A stretch of DNA of 64,000 bases from Primula veris. Its lineage: Eukaryota; Streptophyta; Magnoliopsida; Ericales; Primulaceae. Of the stretch, positions 1 through 12,545 are shown piece after piece (position 1 is the stretch's first letter; each line of letters begins with the position of its first letter). The notes below the pieces were generated by a model. The model searched no databases, was not told the origin of the DNA, and saw nothing but the letters and a program-made list of their open reading frames with translations. Where the stretch lies: the NCBI GenBank assembly GCA_963682055.1, contig OY821745.1, forward strand, positions 21,821,342 through 21,885,341, read 5' to 3'. The position numbers and the translations under genes were made by a program.

Positions 1-44
1 ATGTGGTTTTCTTTTGAATTAAATTTGATTTGGTCAATAATTAG

Positions 45-143
45 TCACAAGCTGGGTATAAAGAGTACATGGGAGATGGAGATGCAAGTACTATGAAGCA
101 AAAGAAGAAACTTCATTTTAAGTTACCATTGAAATTAACATGA
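45..143 (+). CDS. Probable terminal exon of an unidentified gene (partial)
   Basis: A T-rich intron-like stretch ends in AATAATTAG at 36-44. It is followed by an open frame of 32 codons that ends at TGA 141-143. The frame encodes a lysine-rich C-terminus (begins SQAGYKEYMGDGD, ends KLHFKLPLKLT). In-frame stop TAG 42-44 just before it fits an acceptor site rather than an internal start. The rest of the gene would lie left of the window. No family is recognised; the basic tail is compatible with a nuclear protein but proves nothing. The call rests only on reading frame, acceptor and composition. Confidence 0.35.
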   Translation, partial: SQAGYKEYMGDGDASTMKQKKKLHFKLPLKLT

Positions 144-1140
144 CCGATTGTGTTCGGATTCTTTTCGCTAGTCTCAATGATACGTAATGTTATCTTACTA
201 TGAGAAAACTTCTACATGTTCTGGTTTCTTGTTAAATTTGTGTGGGGAAGTTTTAATTTGTATGAAGTCCTTGTTTACAGGTAAATAGCGAAAAGGAGGA
301 GTTCATCTTTTGTTGAGTTACACTTTTCAAGTTTTGGGAAGACGTGTTGACGAGAGTTCTTATGTAGGTACGGGAGTCTTCTTAGCATCATTACTTAATG
401 CTATCAAATTGTGTTTTTGTTAGCTATTTCAGTCATATGAATAAAATGGTGAACTTGCATACATGATGTCTTTATTGTTATTATTTGTTGCATACGGTTT
501 GAGAAAAACATACATGACTGCATCATATGTATTGTAGCCTTGTTGAGCTGATTCATTACAGAATCCCGGTGCTCCCGAAAACAGGCCATACCCATTTCGT
601 TAATCATTACTCTATTGAGTCGACTTTTAAAGTCCCGGCACTCCCGATATGGGGTATTATATATGCATTGGTATCACTTGAGCCGACCCATAGGTCCCGG
701 TGCTCCGATCAAGATATTATTCTGATGTTTACTATTGTTTTCAAGGCAGTTGATACTTAATATACCCAAATCCTTGTTAAGCTACTCACCCTACAATCTT
801 GTTTTGTTGTCTTTGTTTCTTCCGTTGTTCAGGTTCTAGCTCATGTTTTGGTGAAACAATACAGTTACGGGTGGCGTCTTTTGTTTGAGTGTCACTGGGT
901 TTTGTTTTGACATGCTAATGGGATTATTGACTAATTTCCTGTATAATTTGTAATGGGATGTTGTATGTTTGATCATATTCTACATTCTTTTTTTGTGTAT
1001 GTAAATATAGTATGTAACGTAAAATCTGGTCAAAAATAGATATATTTTGTGAGGTGAATGTTTAAATTTTACAAGAAATGTTTCTATTTAGTCTCATGGT
1101 ACAATCTTATGCCTCCGATTTTCTTAAGAAAACTGAGGTG
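144..1140. other. Probable 3' UTR and intergenic DNA, no gene seen
   Basis: No convincing coding frame follows the putative stop at 143. TTTACAG at about 275-281 could be a 3' UTR intron acceptor. Between 540 and 715 a short motif of the type TCCCGGTGCTCCCGA, each time after TGAG(C/T)YGA, occurs three times at about 65-70 bp spacing. The open frames crossing it look accidental. Confidence 0.4.
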
Positions 1141-4100
1141 TGACATAAAATGTGAAATGAAACAAAAGAGAGTGGGTAATATAGTTTTTTCTTCATACCG
1201 AAGATATTCATAAATATATATCCGTTATGTTTATTTTTGTTACAATAATATTTTTTAAAAAACATTTATTTATTCAACAAATATTATAGTATATATGTAT
1301 AAATCTAAATTACAGGGGTATTAAAAGAAAGCACACACTCCTTGTAATGATAGAATTCAACTCTAAACGAATAAGTAATTTACCAGAAATTGAGTGCTAA
1401 AAATTATTTAACCAAAATTTCTGTTAGATCACTTACCGTTCAAAGTTCATTTCTATATTTAATGTGCTAAATACATTGTGAATCTTATCTTGGCCAGCAT
1501 GCTTGACAACTCATATATATAGCATTTAGATTCAACTTAGTCAAATGTTACGATAAACGTTATTTAAAATGGTTCATGTATATAGACACTAATATTCTAA
1601 TATAAATTTTGATTACCAAAAAAGATCGTGGACATTTTACACTTTGATCATAATCTCATTCTTCATAATATATTGGGTTTAATGATAAAAGTGTCAGTTA
1701 TAGAAACCACTTCTTCCATGTCATTGGTGATAAGGCACTTCCATTTTAACTAATATGCGAGACTCCTATAACAGAAAAAAGTTGTTTGCTCTATAGTAGT
1801 TGTTAATTAATAAACAAACTTTATTGAGCATAACGTAAATATTTCTTGAGCATAGATTTTTCTATATAACCTCCGTTGTTAATTAATAAACGAACTTTAT
1901 TGGAGAAAGCGAGACGGAACTCTTCCTGTTTTTATTAATTTAAAACACCAGAATACATTTGCTAAATCGGGACCTTGTGCAAAATAAAACAACTTTCCTT
2001 AACTGTTGCTTAAATGCTATGGCAAATAGTCTTAATTATCACTAGGAGAGATATCCGAACCCATCTCGTGATGAACGAACTTGTACAATTTATACTAAAG
2101 AGATGCTAGATATGCATTAAAGAATGACCTTGCTTTCTTGAGTTGAGTTTTAGGAACGTCCCGGTAAATGAAAGAGTTTAAATGGAATTGATAAGTTTTC
2201 GCAATAGCTGCTAATATGCATTACTAAACGGCCTTAATTTTCTCGAAATGAGATTATTCCAGTCTCGAGTGTTAATGAACTAACTTGATTATGTATAATA
2301 ATCCTTGGTAATAGTTTTGCTGTGATTACTCAAGACTTACGTCATTGATTTTTGAGTTCTTATCTTAGATTACTATCACAAACACTAGTTAATTGTATCA
2401 GTGAGTAAAGATAAAGTAAATGATTTTAAATAAAGAAAACCGGAAAACTTAGTTCCACCTGCCCGACATTTTTGCAGTACGCCAAACAGATACGGCATAG
2501 GTCCCTATATATACCATTTTTAAGAATAAAAGATTGAAGTGCATAATAAGGGATCAGATTATCCGATGTACTACACTTTTACTACTTATTGAAACCATGG
2601 TGATCTGTGAAATACAATATACTATAGATAGCCACTAATTCAATAATGAGAAGAACAATTATGTAATGCCATGATTGTTTGAATATCTTGGTAGACCTGG
2701 AATCTAACAGATTCAGCAGAAACTAGATGCAAAAGTTCAGTCCGCCAGAAGTATTTGGTAAATGTCTCACCGGCCAGAGTTCTTTTCTATAGGACCGAAT
2801 TGAGGTATAATCAAGCCTAGAGTAGTCAAAAAAAAAAAATTCCACAATATGCAATAAATTAATTTGATGGTAAATCATCCCTTTAGCAGGTTTAAACGGT
2901 TGAATAAGGTTAGATTAGTGATTTTTTTTTCTTGACTAGTCAAACAAGGAAAGTTACTTAGTATAAATGATAAAACAAGGAGCATGAGGATATCACCTTG
3001 TCCAAATTTAGCTACATATTTTCAAATGCAAAATACAAAAACAGAATTGAGCACTAGGCCATGTTTGTTACATGTTAAAATATCATAGCTAAACAAGAAT
3101 TGAAACAGAAGACATAATCTTCTTTTATAGAGAGAGAGAGAACAAAGAACTGGAGAAAGATAATTGTATCTCTCAATTGGTTTGTTACGAAGCAATCAAA
3201 TTTGTACACGTATTCAAGTCAAACAACTCAGATGACTTATTTACAATATAAATGTCACTTCCCGAATTCTACAGATCGGGCGATTTGATTTTAGGAAAAG
3301 AAAGAAAAATGCTCAAAAAAATTACAACCTTCTGAATTTGCTACCTGATAAAATATTACACAAAAACAGTATATAAAACGCAACACTACACGCACTTGTT
3401 ACTTCTTGTTATTTCTCTACCAACACGACACTTCTGAACATCAATTATTCCACCACATTAACTACTTACGCAAGTTGCGTGACTGAACCCACGACTTAAA
3501 TGCGTACAAAACCGGAATCAGATATTGTGCCGCTACTCATATCAACCTATGAAATCAACTACTCATAAAATCCATACGCCGGTAATAACACGTAAGGAAT
3601 CAACTACTCATGAAATCCATTTGCTCGGTTATTTCTCCGGGATACTACGCTGGCACATGATCCCTAAAAAAAATGTAAAAGACCGACGACAAGAAAAACC
3701 ATTAGACAACGACAACCGACAGACCACGCCTCATGACTCCCTCCAATAGACCCGTTCCTAGGCCAAGCTAGCCAAGGCTAGAGTTTTGAGCCTCTAATTT
3801 TTTCAGGCCTCCAAAAATTGTCTAATTAACTATCGTTGTTATATATCAGAAATATGCCCTATTATTTCTTTCCTTCTGGCATAGCCACTCTTCTTTATGT
3901 TGTCACATCTGTAATTTTATTACATCTTTAACACGGTTTTTATAATTTGCAATCACATATAATTTGCAACAATGACAGTAAATACTCAAAAATAATTTGC
4001 AACAATCCTATTATTAAATCGAAAACTCGGCTTTAATACCATAATAAAATAACGATACCATCAATCTACATAGCAGTAATTAAATAAGAGAATTTATCCA

Positions 4101-4640
4101 CTACTAGTAGATATCGAAAATTCAGTTATCAAATCATAACTAACATACATAGTATCAACATTCTACATATATAGAAAATACAACAAGCGTTAGCACGTAT
4201 ATAACGGCTCAGTAAACACCCCTTTTTAGTACGGAAATGGTAACTCGATTTAAGCTAACAAAGGCTAGACAGTTGGACAGGTGTGAACACGCAAATAACG
4301 TGATAAAACTACTCGCGCCTTGGCTCAAAATCCAGCTTAAAACTTGCTTGTGATCAAACTAAAAGAACTCGTTTAAAACTGCTTACTATAAAGAAGACTT
4401 CAGCTTTTAAAAGGTTGAAACAGGACCGGAAGGGCAAAGAAAAAACTGAATATCTAGGTCAAAACATTCTTCTTTGCGATAGCTATGCAACATAGATTAA
4501 GAAAAGGATAATCGAGTCGAAAGAAAATGCAGATTAAAGACAGGAATGAAATATTTTTATTCTCTCCTGTTCTCCTTTCTATTTCTCTGTATATCTACGC
4601 GTATGTGAGTTAATATGGATAGATATAAAGAAAATAAAAA
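1140..4640. repeat. Macro-repeat copy 1 (A-B-C-D, module E missing)
   Basis: Starts with the motif AAACAAAAGAGAGTGGGT, which also opens the copies at about 4645 and 26410. The sequence passes from module A directly to module B near 1756; the intervening 1.7 kb of module E found in copy 2 is absent. No gene is seen. Short open frames here are accidental. Confidence 0.7.
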
Positions 4641-7600
4641 GTGAGATGAAACAAAAGAGAGTGGGTCCTATAGTTTTTTCTTCATACTGAAGATATTTAT
4701 AAATATATTTCCATTCTGTTTATTTTTTTACAATAATATTTATACAAAAACATTTATTTATTCTACAAATATTATTGTATATATGTATAAATCTAAATTA
4801 CAGGGGTATTAAAAGAAAGCACACACTTCTTGTAATGATAGGATTGAACTCTAAACGAATAAGTGATTTACCAGAAATTGAGGGCTACAAATTGTTTACC
4901 CGAAATTTCTGTTAGACCACTTACCGTTCAAAGTTCATTTCTATATTTTATGTGCTAAAAACATTGTGAATTTTGTCTTGGCTAGCATGCTTGACAACTC
5001 ATATATATAGTATTTAGATTAAAGTTAGTCAAATGTTACAATAAACGTTATTTAAAATGGTTCATGTCATATAGACACTAATATTCTAATATAAATTTTG
5101 ATTATCAAAAATGATCGTGGACATTTTACCCTCTGATCATAATCTGATTCTTCGTAATATATTGGATGTAATACTAAAAGTGTCAGTTATGGAAACAACT
5201 TCGTCAATGTCATTGGTGATAAGTCATTTCCATTTTAACTATGCACATTGAGAATACAAATAATGTAAAGAAAATGTAGTATAGAAACAAATGTCTGGTA
5301 CAAGTTTACCGTCACATTTAGTTACACAGTATATATACTAATTATTCAAATAGTTTCTCAATTGTATTAATGTCACCATGTATAGCAACTTTCCTTATAT
5401 AAAAAACCATGCATGCATATCCCTCAAGAAAAACTTGAGTTTTTTTTTTCTTGATTTAATTGCGTTTTAGGAGATTTTTAAAACCACAAATGCAAAAAAT
5501 ATAAAAAGAACAATTTTTTTAAAATTTAAAATTTAATTCATATCTAGTGTATTTTATAGTTTGATTTGATTAAAAATTAGGAATAAACCAAAACTTATAT
5601 AAGGTTAAAAGATCAGAGCTAGTGTCACAATAACAAACTCTAATCTAGGAGTGTTGCCCACCTTCTTCCCTAATAAGAAGGATTATTAAATACAAAATTA
5701 TAAATTCATTCATTAATGTTGGATAAATGAATAATCTAATTCAAAAAGATTAGGTCATTTGATAAATCATATTATATAGCAGCTGTTGTGAAGACTTACA
5801 AATACAAAAATACCATTCAAAGTTCTTTCATTAACAAAGAAGGTCCCTATAATCTCAATTGGAAAAAAAATATCATCTCGCTTGAAGAAAATTAAGAAGT
5901 TTGGAAAAATGCATTAGGGAAATTGCCCTAACCATTTTTCCTTTAATGCGGGTATTCAAATTTCCTTTAATGATCCTTCATTTCTTTATCTTGGATAATT
6001 ATCACACAAGTTTATAAAAGAAGACTGATGACATAAGTATAGACTATGTGACACACCATATTGCAGAGACTTACAGTTAGACATTGATCTATGTAGATAT
6101 ACAACAATCTAACCATTCTGAATAACTTCTGCAAGAGTGTATGTCATGTACTCTCTACTTATATCATGCACTCAAAAAAAAAAATGAATAACTAAATGCA
6201 AAGTAATTTTGGGTTCCTAAAATCCAAAAACTTAGTTCTACATACGAGGCAATTTTATAGTACATCAAAGAGAGGGCAACGGTGGATATAAATATCGAAG
6301 TGTGCATACTAAGATAAAAGTACCTAACGTTCTACACATGTGTTTCTTAAGATCCATGATTATCTGTTGTGTATTCGTTCTACACTTGCAATTAATGTTC
6401 AGACGTCCACTAAATTCTTTGGTAAATCTCTCACTGCCAGAATACTTTACCAAAACTCATATGATTTCTAACATTCAGCTAGAAATATACTTTAAGAACG
6501 ATCTAGTAAATTAACCTCAGATTTCACATATTTATATTGGGTCAAATGTTTATACATGTTAAAGCTAGAGGTGTCAATTATAGAAACAACAATTTCCTTG
6601 TTATTGGCCATATCCCATTTAAACTGTGTAAATCCGGGAAAACAATCTAAAGGAAATGTTGTATAGAACCACAATTCAAGGTTAAATCTTAATGCATGGT
6701 GCCAAGAATGTCTCGTAAAGTTATTTGTACCCAAAAGAAATGTGCATGTGTACGGCCGTAATATTCTTGAGTTGAGATTCAAAAGATATCCAGTGTGAAC
6801 AAACGAACTTGTACAGCAGTATATAAAATTTCCACATAATAGTTATTAGAATATGCTTTAACGAGGGTCTTAAGATTCGTGTTGTGATATTATTAGAACA
6901 AATGTTCTTAGTTTTCATGATGTGAGATATGCGAGACTCCTATAACGAAAAAAAAATGTTCGATTTATAGTACTTTCTCGTTATAATTGCTAATATGCAC
7001 TAAATTAAGCATAACATAAATATTTCTTGAGCATAGATTGTTCTATATAACCTCCGTTGTTAAATAAAAAACAAACTTTATTGGAGAAAGAGAGACGGAA
7101 CTCTCCCTGCTTTTATTAATTTGAAACACCAGAATACATTTGCTAACTCAGGACCTTGTGCTATATAAAACCACTTTCCTTAATTGTTGCTTAAATGCTA
7201 TGGAAAATAGTCTTAATTGTCACAAGGAGATATATCCGAACCGATCTCGTGATGAACGAACTTGTACAATTTATACTAAAGAGATGCTAGATATGCATTA
7301 ATGAATGACCTTGCTTTCTTGAGTTGAGATTTTAGGAACGTCCAGGTAAATGAAAGGGTTTAAATGGAATTGATAACTCTTCGTAATAGCTGCTAATATG
7401 CATTACCAAACGGCCTTAATTCTCTTGAAATGAGATTATTTCAGTTTCGAGCGTTAATGAACTAACTTGACTATGTATAATAATCCTTGGTAATAGTTTT
7501 GCTGTGATTACTCAAGACTTACGTCATTGATTTTTGAGTTCTTATCTTAGATTACTATCACAAACACTAGTTAATTGTATCAGTGAGTAGAGGTGAAGTA

Positions 7601-7682
7601 AGTGATTTTAGGTTAAGAAAACCGGAAAACTTGGTAGACCTGGAATCTAACAATTATGAGAAGAACAATTATCTAATCTAAC
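4640..7682. repeat. Macro-repeat copy 2, left part (A-E-B)
   Basis: Modules A, E and B in order, then the Copia insertion at 7683. The copy resumes at 17872 with module C and, after the LINE, at 24786 with module D. It is the only copy with all five modules. No gene is seen; opposing open frames at 6265-6918 carry no recognisable protein. Confidence 0.7.
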
Positions 7683-8943
7683 TGTTAGGATCAGATTTCT
7701 GGTCTAAATATTGTTTATTGTCTATTGGTTTTTACTAAATAAATCCTAACTGTTATTAAGAACTAAGACAGGATTAACAGGTTCCAAGTACCAGTTGCAA
7801 CCTCAGTTACAACCTACTAAGTTAGTAGTATTAGGTTTCAAGTACTGGTTGCAACCTAAGTTACAACATGTGGTGACAGGTTTCAAGTACCAGTTGCAAC
7901 TTCAGTTGCAACCACAGTTCAACCTGCTGTTAAAACAGAATTCTGTCTTGTTTCATTATTCTACATTACTACTTGTTTAATGTTAATCATTTGTTTTAAA
8001 TTATGTAGGATATATTCTCATAAGGTCTTAATCGTTTATATGTGTTTATTGAGAATATTAATGTGGTAAGGAAAGATGTTTTCTACAAGATATAAAGAGA
8101 TTAGTTTATAAGGTTATGTTTCCTTTTATATATAAATCTCTATTCTTATGCTTGTCCTTATCACATGTTTCAATCTTTATTCCTTATCTATATTCAGTAT
8201 GAATTGTGTAAAGATTGAATGAAATATGGAGTTAAGTGTTTCATATTTATATGGGAAGATATTATCTCTAAAGTATATTATCTTCATATGTTTCCTTGTC
8301 ATATGCAAATACTAATTCCTACAATCAAACTAGTTATCAATCAGGTATCAACCAATGATGATTGGAGTTAATCCACGCTGAAGAATCACGCATTGATTGG
8401 GAAGATTGAAGCCAATCAAATAGAGTCAAAGCAATCACAAAAGATCTTGAAGAAAGAAGATTGATTTGTTCTCTTTATATAGTTGATAACTAAGCTTGTA
8501 AATGTGTGTGTTCTAAATTATAAAGAACTTATTTTCTAGAGAGAATACACGTGAGCTTCAAAAAGAAAACAATGGTGGGATGCCATTGATTTATAAGTGA
8601 TAGTTATAGAGTAGGAGCAATATAGTGATAGGCAGAAAAACATAGAGGGAGTCTAAGTTTTTCATTAAGACTTGAGTCATATATTGTAAGCTTTTTATAA
8701 TATCATAATCTGGGTAAGTGCCCCGGAGACGTAGCCTAGTTAGGTGAACTCCGTTGTTAAATGTGCGTGTGAATTATTTCCAAGTACATTTAATTTTAAA
8801 ACAGTTCTGTCCATTAATACACTTGGTTCCAACTGCAGTTCCAACCTCACTTGGAACCTTATACACTTGGTTCCAACTGCAGTTCCAACCCCACTTGGAA
8901 CCTTACTGCAAAACTGCATCTAGAACAACGGATAGGAATCTCA
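7683..8943 (+). repeat. 5' LTR of the Sirevirus-like element
   Basis: 1261 bp, TGTTAGGA ... ATCTCA. A TATA-like stretch TTTTATATATAAATCTC lies near 8128-8145 and is the likely promoter. The 5' part (7790-7930) and the 3' end (8815-8905) carry clustered copies of a GTTGCAAC/GTTCCAAC motif, which recurs throughout the element. An open frame at 7795-7980 is only a readout of these repeats. Confidence 0.95.
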
Positions 8944-8945
8944 AT

Positions 8946-8957
8946 TGGTATCAGAGC
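8946..8957 (+). other. Primer binding site (initiator tRNA-Met)
   Basis: TGGTATCAGAGC two bases after the LTR end. This is the standard complement of the 3' end of plant initiator methionine tRNA used by Copia elements to prime minus-strand DNA synthesis. Confidence 0.95.
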
Positions 8958-9002
8958 TTCACACTAGATCTTACTTAGTGTGGATCCTGTGTTCTAGTAA
9001 CA

Positions 9003-12000
9003 ATGGACTTAATGAGGGAAGGAAACGCCTTCAACAAACCTCCATTGCTTGAAGGAGGAGTAAACTATGGAGTATGGAAAATTAGAATGAGGTCCTTCAT
9101 CAAACAGCAGAATGAACATGCATGGAAGACTGTTATGTATGGATGGGAGGCTCCAACTACCATGGATAATGAAGGAGAACTGATTCTCTTACCTGAAGAC
9201 AGATGGTCTGCTGAAGAAGACAGAAAATCAAGTGCCAACTCAACAGCCATAAACTTGATTTTTGCTGGTGTAACTCTCAGCGTATTCAGGTATATCTCTC
9301 ATTGTGAAACAGCTAAAGAAGCATGGGATATTTTGCAAGTTACTTTTGAAGGAACAACTAAAGTAAAAGCTTTCAAACTTCAACAGTTAACTACCCAATT
9401 TGAGAACTTAAGAATGGAGGAAGATGAAAACATTGAACAATTTAATGGTAGAATCTGCCACATTGCTCACCAAGCTGGAACATTAGGTGAAAAATACAGT
9501 GATGCTAAGCTTGTTAAGAAAACTCTTAGGTTACTCCCAGAAAGGTTTGAAATTAAGGTCACAGCTATTGAAGAATCAACTGACTTAGATAATCTTAAAC
9601 TTGAAGAACTCATAGGAAATCTTAGTACACATGAACTGAAATTCTTCAAACATAAAAGACCAGAAAAGGGAATAGCATTTCAAGCTAAGAAATCTGAATC
9701 TAATACCTGTGATAAAATGAGTGATGAAGAACAACTAGCTTTCTTTGCAAAAAAGGTGTACAAGAAGTTTTATAAGAAAAAGGAGGATGATACTGGCTCA
9801 TCTAAAAACTTTCAGAAAAAGGATAACCAGTTTAAGACAGAGTCTAGATTCAATAATAACTCTACAGGAAAGTGGAATTCCAAAGAAAAGGATAACAAAG
9901 AATACAAATCTAAAGAGATTCAGTGTAGAGAATGTAGAGGTTTTGGTCATATTCAGGCTGAGTGTGCAAACACTTTAAAAAGAAACAAAAATGCTTATAT
10001 AACCACTCATAGTGATAGTGATTCTGAGAGTAACAGTGATGAAGAGGATGGTTCAAATTTTGTTAATTTCATGGGAATAATCACTGAAAAAGAACCTACT
10101 TATGAAAGTGACTGTGAGCATGTTTCAACCCCAGTTACAACTGCCTGTGAAACATATAGCAGTGATGAGGAAGAGCCTTCTGATGAAAACATTACTAAGC
10201 AATACCTTGTTCTGTATGAAAAGTATAAATGTCTGAGTAAACAATGTTTGATCATAAGCAAGCTGAATGTTGATCTAAAGGATGAGGTTAAAAATCTTAC
10301 TGAGAAGCTTAAATTACAACTGGCTGAACTTACTGAAACTAAAAAGATAATAAAATTGCTGAATGTCTCTGCTTCAGATAAATTAGATGACATGCTGTCA
10401 TATTCTAGAGGATCCAAAGATATCAGTGGTCTAGGTTACTATGGTGGTAAGAGTACAGGAAAAACTACTTTTATTGAAGCTGTTGCTAAAGCTAAAACTC
10501 ATGAGTTTGATCACAAGGTTAGAAGCTCAGTTGCAACCAGAGTTGCAACCAGGAATAAAACTCAGGTTTATGTAAAGAAGGTTGGAAGCTCAGTTACAAC
10601 CAAAGTTGCAACCATGAACAAACTGAATAACTTTAGGTTGAAATTGTGCAATTTCTGTAAAAAACCTGGTCATTCTGAAATCCAGTGTTATTTAAAAAGA
10701 AACAGAAAGTATATTTCCCAGAAAACCTGGTTGGCTTCTGTCAATAAAAATTTGAAATGGGTTTGGAAAGTTAAAGAAAAAGCAACCTTAGTTGCTAACA
10801 ACAAAGCTGTTATCAACTCTTTGAATGCTGTTACTTCTAATGATTGGTATTTTGACAGTGGATGCTCTAAGCATATGACAGGTACTGCAAGCCTCCTAAA
10901 AAATGTCACCATTCTTACAGGTAACACTGTTGTGTTTGGAGGAGGAGATACAGGTAAAATTATTGGTAAAGGTACCTTAAACAAACCTGGAATGCCTGAT
11001 ATTGAGGATGTTTTTCTTGTAGATGGTCTAAAAGCTAATCTTATTAGTATCAGTCAACTCTGTGATAATGAAATGACTGTTAAATTTGACAAAGAAAGGT
11101 GTCTAATTACTAATCTTAACAATGATTTAATCATGACTGGAGTTAGATCAACCAACAGTTGCTATGTGTTTGAAAAAGCTGAAAAAGAATTGCCTCAAAG
11201 TAGGTGTAATCAAGCTATTACTAATAATGCAGATATTTGGCATAAAAGGCTTGGGCATGTGAATTACAAAACTTTAGATAAGCTTGTTAAAAAGGAATTG
11301 ATAAGAGGAATTCCTAAACTTAGTGCTAAAACTCAAAGTGTCTGTGGTGATTGTGCTATAGGCAAACAAACCAAAAGTATACACAAAAGTACTAGTCTAA
11401 TCTACACTAAAAGAGTCTTAGAACTTCTTCACATTGACTTGATGGGTCCTATGCAAACTGCTAGTATAGGTGGTAAGAAGTACATTCTAGTAGTTGTAGA
11501 TAATTTCTCTAGATACTCTTGGGTAGTGTTCTTAAAGGATAAGTCTGAAACTTTTGAACTATTCAGAACTCTGTGCTTAAAACTGCAAGTTGAAAAAGGT
11601 TCCACTAGTGGTAATATTGCTAGGATTAGAAGTGATCATGGAACTGAATTTGAAAATATCAGGTTTAAAGAATTCTGCAACTCCTTAGGAATATGTCATG
11701 AGTTCTCTGCTCCTAAGACTCCACAGCAAAATGGCATAGTTGAAAGGAAAAATAGAACTATTCAGGAAATGGCTAGAGTAATGCTTAACTCTAAGAAACT
11801 TGCCAATAGATTTTGGGCTGAAGCTGTTAATACTGCCTGTCATATAGTTAATAGAGTTTATATTACTAAAGGTACTTCCATGACAGCTTATGAAATATGG
11901 AAAGGTAGAAAACCCAATGTAAAGTATTTTCAAGTTTTTGGATGTGTTTGTTACATTCTCAGAGATAGAGAGCATCTTGGTAAATTTGACTCTAAAAGTG

Positions 12001-12545
12001 ATAAAGGGATTTTTCTTGATTATGCTCAGAATAGTAGAGCATTTAGAGTCTTCAATCAAAGAACAAACTGTGTTATGGAATCTTATAATGTGTTATTTGA
12101 TGACCTAAAAACTATTGATGAGATTACAGGTGATGATGAACAGGCTGAGACTACAGAAAAAGAGAAAGAAGAAACTCAACAAACTGGAAGTTCCAGAGTG
12201 GTTGGAAGTCCAGTTGCAACTGAGGTTACAACTGAGGTTGGAACCACAGTTGAAACCCAGAATGCTGCTGAATCTGAAGAAGAAGAAGAAGAAAGTTCTC
12301 ATGCTCAGTCAAGTAGCAGGCCTCGATATGTAAGGACTCAGAAAAATCATTCTCTTGACAATGTCATAGGAGAAGTTACATCAGGTATGAAAACCAGAGG
12401 TAAAAGAAATAATGTTGTTCACTTTGCTTGTTATATCTCTCAGTTAGAACCTAAGAATATAAAAGAAGCTCTAGAAGATAGTGAATGGATTTTAGCTATG
12501 CAGGATGATTGGCCCAATTTGAGAGAAATGATGTATGGACTTTAG
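9003..12545 (+). CDS. Copia Gag-protease-integrase polyprotein (frame broken before RT)
   Basis: 1180 codons of retrotransposon polyprotein. Gag is the N-terminal UBN2-like domain at about residues 60-210. Zinc knuckle 1 is CRECRGFGHIQAEC (308-321). An acidic stretch follows, then a probable coiled coil (about 399-455) and zinc knuckle 2 CNFCKKPGHSEIQC (549-562). The aspartic protease motif is DSGCSKHMTG with D618. Next are the GAG-pre-integrase HKRLGH and CGDC elements and the integrase core with D812, D878 and E914, a D,D35E spacing. The start ATG at 9003 is 45 bp after the primer site. The frame ends at TAG 12543-12545, just where the RT should begin; the reading continues in another frame from about 12506, consistent with one lost base. 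The gene makes capsid, protease and integrase for transposition. Confidence 0.92.
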   Translation: MDLMREGNAFNKPPLLEGGVNYGVWKIRMRSFIKQQNEHAWKTVMYGWEAPTTMDNEGELILLPEDRWSAEEDRKSSANSTAINLIFAGVTLSVFRYISHCETAKEAWDILQVTFEGTTKVKAFKLQQLTTQFENLRMEEDENIEQFNGRICHIAHQAGTLGEKYSDAKLVKKTLRLLPERFEIKVTAIEESTDLDNLKLEELIGNLSTHELKFFKHKRPEKGIAFQAKKSESNTCDKMSDEEQLAFFAKKVYKKFYKKKEDDTGSSKNFQKKDNQFKTESRFNNNSTGKWNSKEKDNKEYKSKEIQCRECRGFGHIQAECANTLKRNKNAYITTHSDSDSESNSDEEDGSNFVNFMGIITEKEPTYESDCEHVSTPVTTACETYSSDEEEPSDENITKQYLVLYEKYKCLSKQCLIISKLNVDLKDEVKNLTEKLKLQLAELTETKKIIKLLNVSASDKLDDMLSYSRGSKDISGLGYYGGKSTGKTTFIEAVAKAKTHEFDHKVRSSVATRVATRNKTQVYVKKVGSSVTTKVATMNKLNNFRLKLCNFCKKPGHSEIQCYLKRNRKYISQKTWLASVNKNLKWVWKVKEKATLVANNKAVINSLNAVTSNDWYFDSGCSKHMTGTASLLKNVTILTGNTVVFGGGDTGKIIGKGTLNKPGMPDIEDVFLVDGLKANLISISQLCDNEMTVKFDKERCLITNLNNDLIMTGVRSTNSCYVFEKAEKELPQSRCNQAITNNADIWHKRLGHVNYKTLDKLVKKELIRGIPKLSAKTQSVCGDCAIGKQTKSIHKSTSLIYTKRVLELLHIDLMGPMQTASIGGKKYILVVVDNFSRYSWVVFLKDKSETFELFRTLCLKLQVEKGSTSGNIARIRSDHGTEFENIRFKEFCNSLGICHEFSAPKTPQQNGIVERKNRTIQEMARVMLNSKKLANRFWAEAVNTACHIVNRVYITKGTSMTAYEIWKGRKPNVKYFQVFGCVCYILRDREHLGKFDSKSDKGIFLDYAQNSRAFRVFNQRTNCVMESYNVLFDDLKTIDEITGDDEQAETTEKEKEETQQTGSSRVVGSPVATEVTTEVGTTVETQNAAESEEEEEESSHAQSSSRPRYVRTQKNHSLDNVIGEVTSGMKTRGKRNNVVHFACYISQLEPKNIKEALEDSEWILAMQDDWPNLREMMYGL

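Noticed and set aside
527..760. 77-codon open frame near the left edge
   Set aside because: It runs through a degenerate short repeat and has no recognisable sequence.
3525..3749. 74-codon open frame in macro-repeat module D
   Set aside because: Not kept in the second copy of module D (24900-25110), so it is accidental.
7795..7980. Gln/Leu-rich open frame in the LTR
   Set aside because: It is a translation of GTTGCAACC DNA repeats and appears in both LTRs without a family.
12115..12333. Lys/Leu-rich open frame
   Set aside because: Shadow of the polyprotein in another frame.
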